A stretch of DNA of 64,000 nucleotides from Actinomycetes bacterium (GCA_021787365.1 JAJYMB010000130.1:62001-126000); one strand, 5' to 3'; positions 51,636 through 59,738 are shown, counted from the stretch's first letter. The notes: generated from the letters alone by a model not told the origin. Program-made: numbers and translations.

Positions 51636-52193
51636 ATGAACAGGCGTACCGCGAGCATGACCGTGGGCCTCGCCGGGCTGGCGTTCGTGCTCGCCGGCTG
51701 CGGTCAGGGCGTCGCCAGGGGCGGGGAAAACGCCGCCGAGCACCCAGCCCTCGGCATCTTCGTCCCGACGACAGTGGGGGCGGGAAACATATCTGGCCAC
51801 CCACAAAAGCCCGTGCCGGTGAGCATCCCTTCCAACCGAGCGCCGGCGCGCCTCCCCGCCGGCCAGGCTGCTACCGTGGCGGCGGTCCAGTCGGCACTCC
51901 CAGGCGGTTGCTGGCAAAACGCCCACGCGGGCTCCGTCTACGGCGCCTACAACCAGCTGTTCTGGTGGGAGGGGGAGTGTGCGGGCACGGTTGGCGACCA
52001 GGTGACCGTCGAGGTTTTCCCTAGCGAGGCCAAGGCCGCTGCCGCAGCCCACCACCCGAGCCCCGGTGCGACGGCGGCGCGGTTCCTCGGCGGCGGAGTG
52101 CTGGTCAGCGTGTTCACGTCGGCCCCGCCCAGCGTCCTGTCGCAACTAGCGGCGCTGAAGAGCCTGAAGCCGGTCCCCGGCTACGGGAGCTGA
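51636..52193 (+). CDS. Secreted lipoprotein of unknown function
   Basis: A 185-residue protein with a lipoprotein signal (MTVGLAGLAFVLAGC; lipobox LAGC). The mature part has two cysteines (GGCWQNAHAG, GECAGTVGD) that could pair and an otherwise unassigned alpha/beta sequence. No family recognised. Its stop codon lies in a repeat block that continues to the end of the convergent gene. Confidence 0.72.
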   Translation: MNRRTASMTVGLAGLAFVLAGCGQGVARGGENAAEHPALGIFVPTTVGAGNISGHPQKPVPVSIPSNRAPARLPAGQAATVAAVQSALPGGCWQNAHAGSVYGAYNQLFWWEGECAGTVGDQVTVEVFPSEAKAAAAAHHPSPGATAARFLGGGVLVSVFTSAPPSVLSQLAALKSLKPVPGYGS

Positions 52194-52263
52194 CGCCTTC
52201 CGCCCCCACGGGAGTTGACGCCCCGGCCCTCGGCTACGGGAGCTGACGCCCCGGCCCTCGGCC
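52183..52263. repeat. 25-28-bp repeats across two convergent gene ends
   Basis: ACGGGAGCTGACGCC-type units begin at 52183, 52208 and 52236. The first contains the lipoprotein gene's TGA; the last encodes the C-terminus of the opposite-strand gene ending at 52234. Confidence 0.75.
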
Positions 52264-52626
52264 GCCGGGGCCGCGGCTGAGCAGCATGCCGGCAAGGTCG
52301 GCGGCAATGGCGGTGGCGTCGCGATGGCTCACCACGACCCGTTGCCAAGTACCTCCGTCGGCATCGAGGACGACCGCTGGCTGACCAGCGTGCGCGGCTG
52401 CGAACTCACGGCCGCCGGCGAAGCGGGCGGACCCCACGGTGAGAGTGCCCGGGCACCATATGCCGGGACGCCGCCAGCGGGTGAGGCCGGCCAGGGGCGA
52501 CTCCTCCACGTGCACCATGCGGAGGTACTCGAGTGGCACGCGCACCTCACGACGCAGGGCTAGCAGGGCTTCCGCGACGTTCAAGGTGACGACGATGTCG
52601 TTGCCATCGACTCTGAGGTCGGCCAT
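52234..52626 (-). CDS. Hypothetical protein, 130 residues
   Basis: A mostly beta-strand protein (VDGNDIVVTLNVAEALLALR, VRVPLEYLRMVHVEESPLAG, GTLTVGSARFAGG) with a Gly/Arg-rich tail. The pattern of short strands ending in a helix (ATAIAADLAGMLL) recalls PH-like domains of actinomycetes, but I cannot name a family. It is convergent with the lipoprotein gene. Confidence 0.6.
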   Translation of the reverse strand: MADLRVDGNDIVVTLNVAEALLALRREVRVPLEYLRMVHVEESPLAGLTRWRRPGIWCPGTLTVGSARFAGGREFAAAHAGQPAVVLDADGGTWQRVVVSHRDATAIAADLAGMLLSRGPGGRGPGRQLP

Positions 52627-52717
52627 TGTGTGCCCTCGGCTCCTCTGGCGCGGGTCGGCTGCAGTCTACTGGGGCGGTGTTGCCGTGCCCGATGGCCACG
52701 TGCCGCCGGCCCGCTCC

Positions 52718-52776
52718 GCCGGCCCCCTTTCTTGGGCGCCGGCCCCTTTCGTGGGCGCGGGCCCCCTTTCGTGGGT
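52718..52776. repeat. About 20-bp tandem repeat, three imperfect copies
   Basis: Units of the form GCCGGCCCCTTTCGTGGGC begin at 52718, 52738 and 52757, in the 291-bp spacer between the divergent genes at 52626 and 52919. Nothing else was recognised in that spacer. Confidence 0.75.
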
Positions 52777-52918
52777 GCCGGGAGCCTGAGGCCGGGCTGA
52801 GCATGGCCTGATAAGACGGCAAGACCACCAGGCCTGCTCGGGCCCGCACGTCCCCGGTGCTGGCGGAGCAGTACGATTGGGGCTGGTCGAGCACTCGAGA
52901 GGGTAACGGAAGGCGCAC

Positions 52919-54016
52919 ATGGCTACGAAGCAGCAGAGTTCCGGCGGGAGCGCGGGCAAGGTCCCGCCCCGCCCCGGCGGTCGCTCCGGCGGGCCCGGCA
53001 ACAAGGCGTCGGTGCCCCCGAGGCCCTCGGGCAGGGCCGGCGGCGGAGCGGCTTCGAGGCCGGCAGGGCGCGCTGCTCCGAGGGTGTCGGCGCGCCAGCT
53101 CGCCCAGCGCCGGCGCCAGCGCAGCATCTACATGGCACTCAGCGGGGTTGGCGTGGTCGTGGTCGTGGTCGTGGTGATCATCGCGGTTTCGCTCACCGGC
53201 ACGACGAAGAAGCCGAAGACGAGCGCCGGCCTGGTGAAGGGGGAGTACGACATCCCGGCCAGTCTCGTGGCCAAGGTGGAGGCCGTCCCGGTGAACAAGC
53301 TGGTGGCGGCCGCCCTGGCGGGCAAGTCCATAGCAACGCCGCCTCAGGCGCTTCCCGCCAAGGCCCAGGCGCTGACGAGCGGGGGGAAGCCCGAGGTCCT
53401 CTACATAGGCGCAGAGTACTGCCCCTACTGCGCCGCCGAACGGTGGGCGATGGTGTTGGCCCTGTCCAAGTTCGGCACCTTCAGCGGCTTGCACGGCACT
53501 TCGTCTTCCGCCACCGACGTCAACGCGAGCACACCGACTTTTGCCTTTTACCACTCGACTTTCACCAGCAAGTACCTGGCCTTCACGCCCGTCGAGACCG
53601 AGAACAACACCTACGGCAGCCTGCAAACCCCCTCCAGCGCAGAGCAGGCTCTGCTCACCAAGTGGGACGTACCTCCCTACGTGAGCTCGGTCCAGCAGGA
53701 CGGCTCGATCCCCTTTGTCTACATGGGGGGCAAGTACGTCCAGATCGGCGCGCAGTACAACGCCAGCCCGATGTCCGGCATGCAGTTCACCAAGGCTGTC
53801 AGCTACGTGACGTCGGGTGCCAACGCCACCTCCAAAGCCGCCATGGCGGCCGCCGGCTACCTCGTGGGCGACATCTGCGCCCTCACTCACGGCCAGCCGG
53901 CCTCCGTGTGCTCTCAGGTGCCGAAGAGCCTCGTCGGGATTACCACTACTTCGCGGTCGTCGGGGAAGAGCTCCGAGAGCACCCCGGGCACCACGGCGAA
54001 GGCCCCGAAGAAGTGA
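52919..54016 (+). CDS. DUF929-type membrane-anchored thioredoxin-fold protein
   Basis: A 365-residue protein: a Gly/Pro/Arg-rich cytoplasmic start of about 65 residues, one membrane helix (IYMALSGVGVVVVVVVVIIA) and an external domain with a CPYC redox motif (YIGAEYCPYCAAERWA), matching DUF929. It probably exchanges disulfides outside the membrane. The VKOR gene follows after 43 bp, and VKOR enzymes reoxidise such partners, so the pair would form protein disulfides. Confidence 0.82.
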   Translation: MATKQQSSGGSAGKVPPRPGGRSGGPGNKASVPPRPSGRAGGGAASRPAGRAAPRVSARQLAQRRRQRSIYMALSGVGVVVVVVVVIIAVSLTGTTKKPKTSAGLVKGEYDIPASLVAKVEAVPVNKLVAAALAGKSIATPPQALPAKAQALTSGGKPEVLYIGAEYCPYCAAERWAMVLALSKFGTFSGLHGTSSSATDVNASTPTFAFYHSTFTSKYLAFTPVETENNTYGSLQTPSSAEQALLTKWDVPPYVSSVQQDGSIPFVYMGGKYVQIGAQYNASPMSGMQFTKAVSYVTSGANATSKAAMAAAGYLVGDICALTHGQPASVCSQVPKSLVGITTTSRSSGKSSESTPGTTAKAPKK

Positions 54017-54059
54017 CGGCTGTGCCAAGGCAGCTGGCCCTGGCCAGAGGGTCCTGACC

Positions 54060-54671
54060 TTGCCGCGGGTAACGCGGGCTCGGGACGAGGAGGCCCTCCG
54101 GCCGGTTGGCCAAGGGCCGGTGGTAACCGTCCGCCCGCCGGCGCCGTCCAAGCCACGTGAACCAGAGCCGCCGGAGCCCGACGAGCCGGGGCTCGCCATG
54201 GTCCCGCCCCGCTGGGCGCCGCTGACAGCGACCGCCATCTGCGTGCTTGCCTTCGCGGACTCCGCCTACCTGACCTATGCCCACTTCACGTCGGCTTCGG
54301 TGCTGGCCTGCTCGACCAAGGGCTTCGTCGACTGCGCCGCAGTGACGACCAGCGCCTACTCCCACCCTCTGGGGGTCCCCGTGGTCATCCCAGGGCTCAT
54401 CTGGTGCGCCGTAATGGGCGTACTTGTCAGCCCCTGGGTGTGGCGGCCCTCGGACCGGCCCTGGTGGCCCTGGGTCGGCCGGCTCCGCATAGCCGGTTCG
54501 GTGGCTGGGGTCGGCATGGTCTGCTACCTGCTTTGGGCCGAACTTATAAAGCTGCACCACCTTTGCGAGTACTGCACGGGCGTGCACGTCCTCACCGGGG
54601 CCCTCTTTTTGGTGATCGTGTTCGGGACGGCGCTCTCGGTGCCCGCCGAGGCAGAGCCGGCTGCCACCTAG
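54060..54671 (+). CDS. VKOR-family disulfide bond oxidoreductase
   Basis: A vitamin-K-epoxide-reductase homologue of about 203 residues with four hydrophobic helices. The loop cysteines are in CSTKGFVDCAA and the quinone-side pair is CEYC before the last helix. It passes electrons from a thioredoxin-like partner to quinone. TTG 54060 with AGAGGG upstream is my preferred start; ATG 54198 would remove a Pro-rich tail. It ends 2 bp before the stop of the convergent GH13 gene. Confidence 0.83.
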   Translation: MPRVTRARDEEALRPVGQGPVVTVRPPAPSKPREPEPPEPDEPGLAMVPPRWAPLTATAICVLAFADSAYLTYAHFTSASVLACSTKGFVDCAAVTTSAYSHPLGVPVVIPGLIWCAVMGVLVSPWVWRPSDRPWWPWVGRLRIAGSVAGVGMVCYLLWAELIKLHHLCEYCTGVHVLTGALFLVIVFGTALSVPAEAEPAAT

Positions 54672-54673
54672 GC

Positions 54674-56299
54674 CTACGGGACCGGCCAAGCTCCCGCGGC
54701 GACGAGCGCTTGCCACGGGCCAAGCGAGAGGTGCCCGCCAGCCTCGATGCCCTCCTGCCCAAGTGATGTCGAAACCAGGATCTTCCCGGCGCCTCGCCGC
54801 AGTTTGACCTCCGCAGGCTCGGGGGAAAGGTTGGCCACGGTTATGGTTTCGCCGGCGCGGTACGCCCAGCACTGGTCATCGAGCAGGACCGTCTCCAGGT
54901 GGCCGAGCGTCCCGATTTGACCTGAGCGGCGAAGCGCTCCGAGCCGGCGCCAGAAGTTGAGCACCGAAGCGGGGTCGGCGTGCTCGGCTTGGACGTTGAG
55001 GGAGCTGTGTTCGCCCAAGGGTAGCCAGGGACGGGCACTAGGGGCCGTGAAGCCCCCGTTCTTTCCCCCTGTCCAGGGCATCGGCGTACGGCAGCGGTCC
55101 CGGCCGGGCACCCCAGGGCGGGCGAGGCTGATCTCGTCGAGCTGGAGGTGGCGCGGGATGTCGACATCGGTCATGCCGAGCTCGTCGCCGTAGTACAGCA
55201 CCATCGTCCCTGGCAGTGTGGCCATGACCAGCAAAGCGGCCTTTACGGCGCGGGGGTCGTTGCCGCACCAGCGGCTCGGGAACCTTCCCACGTCGTGGTT
55301 GGAGGCGGTCCAAGTGGGCGTGGCGCCGGCGGGCAACCCCGCCAATGTGGCTTCCACCACGCCGGCGATGTCCCGTGCCGAAAAGCGGGAAAAGACGAAG
55401 GGGAAGTTGAAGCACAGGTGCAGTTCGGCCTCGTCCCGCCCGTAATAGTCACCGAGGCGCTCGTAATCGAACTCCCAGGTCTCGCCGAGCAGCACCCGGC
55501 CGGGTTCGTACCCGTCGGCGATCTTCCGCCAGCGCCGGTAGATCTCATGGACCTCGGGCCGGTGCGAGTTGTAGACGGTGCGGAAGCCGTCTCGCAGGGC
55601 CTCGGGCGGGTCGTCAGGGGTTGCCGGCGGGTTGTCCCGGAGTTGGCGGTCCTTGTAGAGGCCGTGGGCGACGTCGATCCGGAAGCCGGCTACCCCACGG
55701 TCCCACCAGAAGCGCAGGACCGACTCGAACTCGGCGGGCACGGCGGGGTTCCACCAGTTGAGGTCTGGCTGGGTCGGCAGGAAGTTGTGGAGGTAGTACT
55801 GCCCGCTCGCCTCGTCGAAGGTCCACGCCGGTGCGCCGGTTGCCGAGATCCAGTTGTTGGGCGGGGCGTTGCCCGCCTTCGGCGGCGCCCACACGTACCA
55901 GTCGCGGTGCTCGGCGCTCGGGCCGGAAAGCGCGTCCACGAACCAGGGGTGGGCGCTCGAGGTGTGGTTGGGCACCAGGTCCAAGAGGACCGAGATGCCA
56001 TGGCCGGCGGCCTCCTTGACGAGGCGCTCCAGGTCGTCGGTGGTGCCGAGGTCAGGGTGGACGCCGTAGTAGTCGGAGACGTCGTAGCCCCAGTCGGTGT
56101 TCGGGGAGGGCATGGTCGGCGAAAGCCATATCCCGTCGATGCCGAGCGACTCCAAGTAGTCGAGGCCGTCGATGATGCCGGCGAGGTCGCCGGTCCCGTC
56201 GCCATTGGAGTCCCGCCAGCTGCGAACGTATACCTGGTAGAAGGTCGCCCCATGCCACCACGGCCACGAGTTGTCAGAGAGCCTGTCCTGGTCAGCCAT
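54674..56299 (-). CDS. GH13 alpha-glucosidase-type enzyme
   Basis: A 541-residue glycoside hydrolase of family 13. Conserved regions: LVPNHTS (region I), GFRIDVAHG with the nucleophile Asp (II), LLGETWEF with the acid Glu (III) and TASNHDVGR (IV). FYQVYVRSWRDSNGDGTGDL and DYYGVHPDLGT are typical of oligo-alpha-glucosidases and trehalose-acting relatives. No signal peptide. ATG 56297-56299 matches the family start. Confidence 0.9.
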   Translation of the reverse strand: MADQDRLSDNSWPWWHGATFYQVYVRSWRDSNGDGTGDLAGIIDGLDYLESLGIDGIWLSPTMPSPNTDWGYDVSDYYGVHPDLGTTDDLERLVKEAAGHGISVLLDLVPNHTSSAHPWFVDALSGPSAEHRDWYVWAPPKAGNAPPNNWISATGAPAWTFDEASGQYYLHNFLPTQPDLNWWNPAVPAEFESVLRFWWDRGVAGFRIDVAHGLYKDRQLRDNPPATPDDPPEALRDGFRTVYNSHRPEVHEIYRRWRKIADGYEPGRVLLGETWEFDYERLGDYYGRDEAELHLCFNFPFVFSRFSARDIAGVVEATLAGLPAGATPTWTASNHDVGRFPSRWCGNDPRAVKAALLVMATLPGTMVLYYGDELGMTDVDIPRHLQLDEISLARPGVPGRDRCRTPMPWTGGKNGGFTAPSARPWLPLGEHSSLNVQAEHADPASVLNFWRRLGALRRSGQIGTLGHLETVLLDDQCWAYRAGETITVANLSPEPAEVKLRRGAGKILVSTSLGQEGIEAGGHLSLGPWQALVAAGAWPVP

Positions 56300-56361
56300 A
56301 CCGCCAGTATCCCAGGTCGGCGTGCCGGGGCGCACGGCTTTGGCCGTGGCGCCGGGGCTCC

Positions 56362-56649
56362 TCAGGTGCCAAGGTACTTGCTCAGCTCGGCGGGGTACTC
56401 GGGGAAGTAGCGGGTGATCACGTCGAGGCTGAACTTCGGCAGGATCGAGCTCGCCGGCTCCCGGTCGAGCAGGAAGACGAACGACGCCCGTACCAGTTCC
56501 TCAGGCGGGACCGCATCCGCCCCGACTTTCTCGCCCAGGCCCTTTGGGACGGTCACGACGTGGCTCGTCTCGTACTTCGGCCCGCGTACCTTGACCGTGA
56601 AGCTGCCGTCCGTCTGCCGGGCAACGAGCACGGTCGGCAAGCTGGTCAC
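56362..56649 (-). CDS. Small hypothetical protein, 95 residues
   Basis: From GTG 56649 the product reads VTSLPTVLVARQTDGSFTVK and ends SLDVITRYFPEYPAELSKYL. The pattern of two strands, a helix (PPEELVRASFVFLLDRE) and a closing helix looks like a small folded domain. I do not recognise the family. It is on the same strand as the GH13 gene, 62 bp upstream. Confidence 0.6.
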   Translation of the reverse strand: MTSLPTVLVARQTDGSFTVKVRGPKYETSHVVTVPKGLGEKVGADAVPPEELVRASFVFLLDREPASSILPKFSLDVITRYFPEYPAELSKYLGT

Positions 56650-56718
56650 GGGACCACGCTACCGGCAGGCGCGAGCGAACGCCTGCTCCCGGTATAACCG
56701 GGGGCGGAGGCGCTGTGA

Positions 56719-56769
56719 CGTTCTTGCAGACGAAAACGGCTTATTTGTCCACTTACGTCTACAAGAACG
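56719..56769. repeat. 14-bp inverted repeat with 23-nt loop
   Basis: CGTTCTTGCAGACG (56719-56732) faces CGTCTACAAGAACG (56756-56769), matching at 13 of 14 positions. The A+T-richer loop contains CGGCTTATTTGTCC. It lies in the spacer between the divergent gene at 56649 and yjbQ at 56887 and could be an operator or RNA hairpin. Confidence 0.65.
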
Positions 56770-56886
56770 CACCCGTCCGCTGTTGTGCACCGCCGGCGCC
56801 CGGCCGGCACCGTTCGCTCCGGCGCGGCGCCGGCGCCCGCCCACGACGCCCCGCCATGCGGTGCCGGCACGGGCTAGGAATGGCCC

Positions 56887-57288
56887 ATGGACACCCATGA
56901 GCTGCACGTAGACACCTCGCACCGCAAAGTGGTGGACATCACCGATGATGTAGCCAGCTTCTGCGAAGGCAAAGGCGATGGCCTCTGCTCGGTGTTCGCC
57001 CCGCATGCCACCGCCGGCCTGGCCGTGATGGAGACCGGGTCGGGCTCGGAAGAGGACCTGCTGGAGGCGCTGCGCTCGTTGCTGCCTCGCGACGGACGCT
57101 ACCGCCACTCACACGGCTCGCCAGGCCACGGTGCCGACCACCTCCTGCCGGCGCTGATGTCACCATCGCTGGTCCTGCCCGTGTTCGCCGGCAAGCCCGC
57201 CCTCGGCACGTGGCAGTCGGTAGTGCTGGTCGACACCAACGTCGATAACCCCCGCCGGCGGGTGCGGCTCAGCTTCGTGTCTGGCTGA
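56887..57288 (+). CDS. YjbQ / UPF0047 family protein
   Basis: A 133-residue protein of the UPF0047 (YjbQ) family, some members of which have weak thiamine-phosphate synthase activity. Signature residues are in VFAPHATAGLAVMETG, SHGSPGHGADHLLPALM and LGTWQSVVLVDTN. Function in the cell is not settled. TAGGAA precedes the ATG. Confidence 0.85.
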   Translation: MDTHELHVDTSHRKVVDITDDVASFCEGKGDGLCSVFAPHATAGLAVMETGSGSEEDLLEALRSLLPRDGRYRHSHGSPGHGADHLLPALMSPSLVLPVFAGKPALGTWQSVVLVDTNVDNPRRRVRLSFVSG

Positions 57289-57305
57289 CCGGGCCCGTCG
57301 ATGGG

Positions 57306-57343
57306 CGGCGCCCGGGGTCAGTGCCGGCGCCCGGGGTCAGTGC
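57306..57343. repeat. 19-bp tandem repeat, two copies
   Basis: CGGCGCCCGGGGTCAGTGC occurs at 57306-57324 and 57325-57343. The second copy includes the stop of the minus-strand gene ending at 57337. Confidence 0.85.
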
Positions 57344-57645
57344 CGCTTGGCCCGCCGCTCCCGCGCCACCGAGGCCGCCAAGAGCAGGACTACCAGAGCC
57401 GGGAACCCGCCGACGGCGACGGCGTTCAGCGAAGACGCCTTCACCAGCAAAGCGACGATCCCGATGGCCACGAGCGCGCCCACAAACAGCTCGGGCGTGT
57501 CTCCTACCAGGAAGTCCCACCAGAAGGCACCGAAGGACCTGAGCCAGCGCTGGACTAGCGGGCGCTCGGGACCGGCGCCGGCGCCGGCCTCGGCACCGGC
57601 CTCGGCGCCGGCCTCGGCACCGGCCTCGACGTCCTCAGGCGGCAC
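57337..57645 (-). CDS. Small membrane protein with a Glu-Ala-Gly-Ala repeat
   Basis: A 102-residue protein. Residues 8-25 are repeats of EAGA encoded by a 12-bp unit (57585-57628); then FGAFWWDFLVGDTPELFVGALVAIGIVALLV and FPALVVLLLAASVA form membrane segments. Its GTG start overlaps the end of the upstream permease-like gene by 11 bp, so they are probably made together. Function unknown; an accessory subunit of that membrane protein is plausible. Confidence 0.65.
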   Translation of the reverse strand: MPPEDVEAGAEAGAEAGAEAGAGAGPERPLVQRWLRSFGAFWWDFLVGDTPELFVGALVAIGIVALLVKASSLNAVAVGGFPALVVLLLAASVARERRAKRH

Positions 57646-58420
57646 CTGCTTGCTCCCCAGCTATGGCAGGACGGGGGCCGGCGGCCCGGAGCACCTGCAC
57701 GAGACCCCAGGTGACCACGGCGTAGGCGCCCACGAGGACCGGTATGGCGAGGTCGCTACCGGGCCACCGGACCCCGAGCCCCTCGCCGGCCCAAAATGTC
57801 CCGAACGACACCAACATGAGTCCCACCACGGTCTTCATGGCGTTTTCGGGCACTCCTGAGAGCTGGCGGGCAACGACCGCCCCAACGCCGGCCACGACCA
57901 GGACGGCGGCCGCCGCAGCTGCGCTGGCGAGCCCGATGTTGTGGTCGCCGCCGCCGAGGCCGAGCACGATCACCGCCACCTCCATGCCCTCCAGGAAGGT
58001 CCCCTTGAAGGCGACCGTGAAGCCGACCGGGTCACGCTGTGCCTGGCGGCGTTCCCTGGCAGAGAGGTCCTGGCCGGCCGACATCTCTTCGACGTGCCTC
58101 TTGAAGATCAGGTCCTCATCGTGCTTGGCCTTGAGGCCGACAGCGCGGAGCACCGCCTTGCGGAGCCACTGAAGCCCGAAGATGAGCAGGAGCGCCCCCA
58201 CCACACCCCGCAGGACGTCGATCGGGACGAGGTAGACGAGCGCCGGCCCGAGGGCGCCGACGATGATTATGAGCAGGCCGAACGCGGCGGCCGCTCCCTC
58301 GAAGGCGGAACGCCAGCTCCGGCTCACCCCGGCCGCGACGATGATCGTGAGCGCCTCGACGCTCTCGACGGCGCTCGCGAGGAAAACGGCGACTGCAAGG
58401 CTTATCCCGCTGGCGTGCAT
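57635..58420 (-). CDS. Integral membrane protein with two ExxE helices (possible metal permease)
   Basis: A 261-residue protein with about seven helices. Two membrane segments carry ExxE: AVESVEALTIIVAAG near residue 17 and FLEGMEVAVIVLGLG near residue 145. This spacing resembles the paired REGLE motifs of FTR1-type iron permeases, although the arginine is missing; COG4280-type membrane proteins are another match. A cytoplasmic loop is rich in charged residues. Metal transport is an inference. It is followed, with overlap, by the small membrane protein. Confidence 0.65.
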   Translation of the reverse strand: MHASGISLAVAVFLASAVESVEALTIIVAAGVSRSWRSAFEGAAAAFGLLIIIVGALGPALVYLVPIDVLRGVVGALLLIFGLQWLRKAVLRAVGLKAKHDEDLIFKRHVEEMSAGQDLSARERRQAQRDPVGFTVAFKGTFLEGMEVAVIVLGLGGGDHNIGLASAAAAAAVLVVAGVGAVVARQLSGVPENAMKTVVGLMLVSFGTFWAGEGLGVRWPGSDLAIPVLVGAYAVVTWGLVQVLRAAGPRPAIAGEQAGAA

Positions 58421-58440
58421 TTGCAGCCCACCCTAGGCCC

Positions 58441-58539
58441 AGATCACCATCGGCCCCAGATCGCCATCGGCCCCAGATCGCCATCGGCCCCAGATCACCA
58501 TCGGCCCCAGATCACCATCGGCCCCAGATCACCATCGGG
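58441..58539. repeat. 17-bp tandem repeat, about six copies
   Basis: Copies of AGATCACCATCGGCCCC start at 58441, 58458, 58475, 58492, 58509 and 58526 (last one partial); two carry a G for A. They fill the spacer between the divergent permease-like and PfkB genes. There are no unique spacers, so it is not a CRISPR. Confidence 0.92.
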
Positions 58540-58640
58540 GAGGTAACCGAGCTCGGTCGACCGGCTGCTTGCCGCGTCGGTGAGGTCCGTGCGCTCCTGG
58601 CCGGTCCTCCCGAGGCTCGTCACCGGCTATTGCGCTCATG

Positions 58641-58646
58641 TAGTCT
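58641..58646 (+). promoter_or_regulatory. TAGTCT -10 box of the PfkB kinase gene
   Basis: TAGTCT ends exactly 6 nt before GTG 58653, and no ribosome site is present, so the transcript is probably leaderless. Confidence 0.5.
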
Positions 58647-58652
58647 GCCTCC

Positions 58653-59735
58653 GTGGCGTACGGGCTCGACATACGGCCCCAGGGTGATCTGGATTTCGTC
58701 GCCCTCGGAGCTTTGAACCACCGCTTGGACCCGGGGGTGGTGCCCTTCCGGAAGGCGGCCAGGTGTGACATCTACGCAAGCGGCGCGGAGTTCAACGTCG
58801 CCGCCAACCTGGCGGACTGCTTCGGGCTTCGGGCGGCCATCGTGAGCGCCATGGTCGACTACCCGATCGGGGACCTGATTGCGGAGGGCGTGCGTGCCAA
58901 GGGCGTGTCCGCCTTCTACAAGCACTTCGAGCACAACGGGGTCAACGGGCCCAACATGGCGACCGTGTACAGCGACCGCGGGTACGGCGCCCGGCCGCCG
59001 GTCGTGTTTTACAACCGGGCCAACGAGGCCGCTGCAGAACTCGGGCCGGGGGACTTCAACTGGGGCCAGATTTTCGGCGGGGGGGTGAGGTGGTTCCACA
59101 GCGGCGGCGTTTTCGCCTCGCTTTCGGAGAGCACCGGCGAGCTCATAATCGAGGCGATGAAGGCGGCAAAGGCCGCCGGGGCGGTCACCTCCTTCGACCT
59201 CAACTACCGAGCCAAGCTCTGGGGCGTGTGGGGCGGGCAGGACAAGGCCGTGCCGGCCTACTCGCGGATCGTCGAGCAAGTCGACGTCTTGGTGGGCAAC
59301 GAGGAGGACCTGCAAAAGGGGCTCGGCATCAAAGGCCCTGACGTCGAGAGGGCGTCTGCGCTCGACCCGAGCACGTTCGTGGCGATGATAGACGAGGTCC
59401 GCAAGAGCTTCCCGCAGGTGAAAGTCGTCGCGACCACGTTGCGGGAAGTGCTGTCCACCAACAGGCACCGCTGGGGCGCGGTCGCGAGCATCGGTGGCAA
59501 GGTGTACTCGGCCCCGACCTGCGACCTGGACGTGCTCGACCGGGTGGGCGGCGGGGACGGCTTTGCCGCCGGCCTTTTCTACGGGCTGCTGGCCGGTGAG
59601 GACCCCGAGGAGGCCGTAAGGCTGGGCTGGGCTCACGGGGCGCTGCTCACCACGTTCCCCGGGGACCAGACGATGGCGACGCTCCAACAGGTGCTCGACT
59701 TCGCACGAGGCGGCTCGGCGCGCGTCCAGCGCTGA
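58653..59735 (+). CDS. PfkB-family sugar kinase
   Basis: A 360-residue ribokinase-fold kinase. The N-terminal substrate part shows GAEFNVAANLADCFGLRAAIV, the centre SFDLNYRAKLW, and the C-terminal ATP/anion-hole motif DRVGGGDGFAAGLFYGLL (usually DTxGAGD; here GGGD). 2-keto-3-deoxygluconate kinase is the closest type I recognise, which would fit sugar-acid breakdown, but the substrate is not fixed by sequence. Confidence 0.85.
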   Translation: MAYGLDIRPQGDLDFVALGALNHRLDPGVVPFRKAARCDIYASGAEFNVAANLADCFGLRAAIVSAMVDYPIGDLIAEGVRAKGVSAFYKHFEHNGVNGPNMATVYSDRGYGARPPVVFYNRANEAAAELGPGDFNWGQIFGGGVRWFHSGGVFASLSESTGELIIEAMKAAKAAGAVTSFDLNYRAKLWGVWGGQDKAVPAYSRIVEQVDVLVGNEEDLQKGLGIKGPDVERASALDPSTFVAMIDEVRKSFPQVKVVATTLREVLSTNRHRWGAVASIGGKVYSAPTCDLDVLDRVGGGDGFAAGLFYGLLAGEDPEEAVRLGWAHGALLTTFPGDQTMATLQQVLDFARGGSARVQR

Positions 59736-59738
59736 CGC

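Noticed and set aside
58441-58539. Regular short repeats that might be a CRISPR array
   Set aside because: The 17-bp units are directly adjacent with no unique spacers and no cas genes are near; it is a simple tandem repeat.
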